From the NCBI GenBank assembly GCA_050014415.1, contig JBEKDJ010000092.1, forward strand, positions 1-15,444: DNA of 15,444 bases. Direction: 5' to 3'. The notes beneath the pieces are model-generated. The model was given only the letters and a program-made list of their open reading frames with translations, was not told where the DNA came from and ran no database searches. The translations under genes and the position numbers were made by a program. This document shows, in pieces, positions 13,586 through 15,444 of this stretch; position 1 is the first letter of the stretch, and each line of letters opens with the position of its first letter. The DNA comes from JBEKDJ01 sp050014415. GTDB lineage: Bacteria; Desulfobacterota; BSN033; UBA1163.

Positions 13586-14623
13586 TCATTTTAGTTTGCC
13601 CACCACGGGGAATTTAAAAACCAGATCCTCTCCATGCGGCGCAATGTCGATATCCTGGGTGAGATCTTTTCCCCCAATATGGCACCGCATCCTTCTCTCT
13701 CCTTGAAAGAGAGGGCTTGCCGATAGATCATAAATCTTCCCTTTATAGGCAACATAAACGGGTCTTCCCTCCGCGCCATCAAAATGTTGCACCTCTTCGA
13801 GGGTGAAGAGTCTCAAATCTTCAATCCGGATGTCAGGTTTGACCTCCACCCTCTCGATTGCTTCTGGCACTTCCTCAACCTCTGCCTTGGCGATTCCCAA
13901 CTCATTCTCGTTGAGATGGGTTCTGACTCCCTCGACGATATGAAATCGTTCATCGAACCATCTCAGCATCTGATGGGCTGTCTTGAATCCCAACCTCCTT
14001 CCATTTAGCTCAATACAATCACTGATGATGTCTACAAAACTGAATCCCTTCCACAGAAGTGCTTCCCGGATACAGGTTTTGAAATGGTTGAGATGGTAGA
14101 TCGTTGTCCGGGCGTAAAAATAAGGCGCTTGTGTGGTAAGGATACGGCCCAATCGAAGGGACAGATATGGCTCCCCATGAGGTGATGTGATCGTCTTCGT
14201 TCCCTTGGGTGTGGTCGGTCCTGCCTGACCACCTGTCAGTCCGTAGATCTCATTGTCATTACAAAAAACGCTGATATTCGGACTCCTCCGAGCGGTGTGA
14301 AGTAGATGGTTTCCTCCGATACTCGCCAAATCGCCATCTCCTGAGAGCACGAAGACATTGAGGTCCGGACGGACCGTCTTAATCGTCTCAGCAGCAGTCA
14401 ACGCCCGGCCATGGGGGGTGTGTACCGCATCCAGGTTCATGTATCCCGCCATCCTTCCCGAGCACCCGATCCCAGAGACAGCGACTGTGTTTTGATAGCT
14501 CCAACCAAGCTCTCTCAGCGCCATTGCCACATTCTTCAATACGGCACCGATACCACATCCAGGGCACCAGGTGTGGGGAAAATGATTCATTTTCAGGAGA
14601 TCTTTATAAGACCGATCCATCAT
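13586..14623 (-). CDS. 2-oxoacid:ferredoxin oxidoreductase beta subunit fused to a cytochrome b5-like domain
   Basis: A 345-residue protein in two parts. Residues about 1-255 are the thiamine-diphosphate-binding beta subunit, with HTWCPGCGIGAVLKN near the start, the GDGDLASIGGNHLLH diphosphate/Mg motif, and FCNDNEIYGLTGGQ. It oxidatively decarboxylates a 2-oxoacid to acyl-CoA together with alpha and gamma. Residues about 270-345 form a cytochrome b5-like heme/steroid-binding domain: FTLEEVQHFDG, PVYVAYKGKIYDLS, GGKDLTQDI, APHGEDLV, PVVGKL. Histidines at about 315 and 330 are the likely heme ligands. The ATG overlaps the alpha stop as ATGA. Ordinary beta subunits end near 270-290, so the extra domain is unusual. 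Substrate not determined. Confidence 0.9.
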   Translation of the reverse strand: MMDRSYKDLLKMNHFPHTWCPGCGIGAVLKNVAMALRELGWSYQNTVAVSGIGCSGRMAGYMNLDAVHTPHGRALTAAETIKTVRPDLNVFVLSGDGDLASIGGNHLLHTARRSPNISVFCNDNEIYGLTGGQAGPTTPKGTKTITSPHGEPYLSLRLGRILTTQAPYFYARTTIYHLNHFKTCIREALLWKGFSFVDIISDCIELNGRRLGFKTAHQMLRWFDERFHIVEGVRTHLNENELGIAKAEVEEVPEAIERVEVKPDIRIEDLRLFTLEEVQHFDGAEGRPVYVAYKGKIYDLSASPLFQGERRMRCHIGGKDLTQDIDIAPHGEDLVFKFPVVGKLK

Positions 14624-15444
14624 CCACCGTCTCCCTTTAATCGCTCCTGAATCTGATTCCGAATCCATTGGAGCTTGAATCCTCCTCCCAAGCAAGGCAC
14701 CCTCAATACCTTCCGCCCGACGGCCCATTCAACCCAACCGGCATATTGTCCATCATTCCCCTCAATCACAACGATATGTCGATAAGATTGGGTGATCTCT
14801 TTCAATTCCTTCTCCAGGATCGGAAGGATTCGGATTGGCCTAAAAACGGAGAATTTCTCTTTGAGAGATGAGACGATTCTTGAAGTTATCCCAAAAGCAA
14901 TGAGGAGGATATTGGAACCTTGATGGGGAAGGTATTCGTAGAGGGGATACCGTTCAGCCACGCGATCATGACGGTCTTTCAATTCCCATAGCCACTCTTG
15001 ATAGATCTCAGGGTGACTCGTCTTGGGATTACCCATCTGGTCATGGGCGATCCCGGTAAAAAGTCTCTGGCCTCTGCCCAAAGGCTCCTTTTCCCGGGGA
15101 ACCACTTTGACCTCCGTCCCTTCCAGATCCACAATCTCATAAAGATGGGAGAGGAAGGCATCGGAAAGCAGAATGACGGGGGAGAGCGACTCCTCGGCAG
15201 CATTGAACGCTGTTGCGGCTAAACGAAAACACTCCTCCACAGAATTGGGATAAAAAGCAATGGGATAATAATCCCCAGCACTTCCCCCCTTGACCTGGAG
15301 CAGATCTGCCTGTGCAGGCTGTGTGGGCATGCCGGTTGAAGGGCCAACACGCATTGAATTCACGAAGACACAGGGAGCTTCCACAACATGGCCCCATCCC
15401 AAGGCTTCCTGCATCAGAGAAAATCCCGGTCCGGAGGTAGCAGT
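14620..15444 (-). CDS. 2-oxoacid:ferredoxin oxidoreductase alpha subunit, C-terminal part
   Basis: The frame is open through the right window edge, so the N-terminal part is missing; about 274 residues are visible. The first visible residues, TATSGPGFSLMQEALGWG, are the family's conserved TSGPG motif. R-VGPSTGMPTQPAQADLLQ is the conserved RxGPSTGxPT substrate/CoA-region motif, and GDYYPIAFYPNSVEECF follows. The C-terminal part (about 170-274) has the transketolase-C-like domain (NILLIAFGITSRI, VVIEGNDGQYAGWVEW). With the beta and gamma genes it makes a Kor-type complex. Its stop TGA overlaps the beta ATG (ATGA), so the two are translationally coupled. A ferredoxin-like subunit may lie outside the window; the substrate cannot be read. 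Confidence 0.92.
   Translation of the reverse strand, partial: TATSGPGFSLMQEALGWGHVVEAPCVFVNSMRVGPSTGMPTQPAQADLLQVKGGSAGDYYPIAFYPNSVEECFRLAATAFNAAEESLSPVILLSDAFLSHLYEIVDLEGTEVKVVPREKEPLGRGQRLFTGIAHDQMGNPKTSHPEIYQEWLWELKDRHDRVAERYPLYEYLPHQGSNILLIAFGITSRIVSSLKEKFSVFRPIRILPILEKELKEITQSYRHIVVIEGNDGQYAGWVEWAVGRKVLRVPCLGGGFKLQWIRNQIQERLKGDGG

Noticed and set aside
13547..13594. Mini-frame starting MKQVIDSE with a possible ribosome site
   Set aside because: Only 15 codons, on the strand opposite all neighbours; its similarity to the first residues of the gamma subunit is too short to mean anything.

Overview
The window looks like chromosome of an anaerobic, moderate-GC bacterium. A deltaproteobacterial (Desulfobacterota, Syntrophia-like) origin is my best inference. 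It rests on the mix of genes (2-oxoacid:ferredoxin oxidoreductase, rubrerythrin and rubredoxin proteins, multiheme cytochrome c) and on GC-rich palindromes and short degenerate tandem repeats between genes. No marker gene settles the taxonomy.

Left part, plus strand (1-5044): an aromatic amino acid block made of the end of aroA (EPSP synthase), aroK (shikimate kinase), a small GAF-domain protein set between two gene-poor spacers, aroC (chorismate synthase) and pheA (chorismate mutase/prephenate dehydratase with ACT domain). Together they cover the late shikimate pathway and the entry to phenylalanine. An IclR-type regulator follows on the minus strand (5234-6037), with a good sigma70-type promoter and a candidate operator.

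Middle (6100-7556, plus): a BtrH_N/DUF4872-like gene whose 5' part is frameshifted and decayed, followed by a membrane-anchored GyrI-like protein. A P1B-type heavy-metal ATPase converges on them from the minus strand (7574-9676), then a repeat-rich spacer.

Right part, all minus strand (10017-15444). Read in the direction of transcription: 2-oxoacid:ferredoxin oxidoreductase alpha (cut by the window edge), beta, a 134-bp palindromic element, the gamma subunit, a pentaheme cytochrome c, a DUF4079-type four-helix membrane protein with four histidines, a rubredoxin-like protein, and a rubrerythrin with two tandem zinc ribbons at its N-terminus.

The most interesting signal is in this right part. 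The beta subunit carries a C-terminal cytochrome b5-like heme/steroid-binding domain, and the subunits lie directly upstream of a multiheme cytochrome c and a probable membrane b-type cytochrome. This suggests, without proof, a 2-oxoacid oxidoreductase linked to heme carriers. No tRNA, rRNA, CRISPR or complete insertion sequence was seen.
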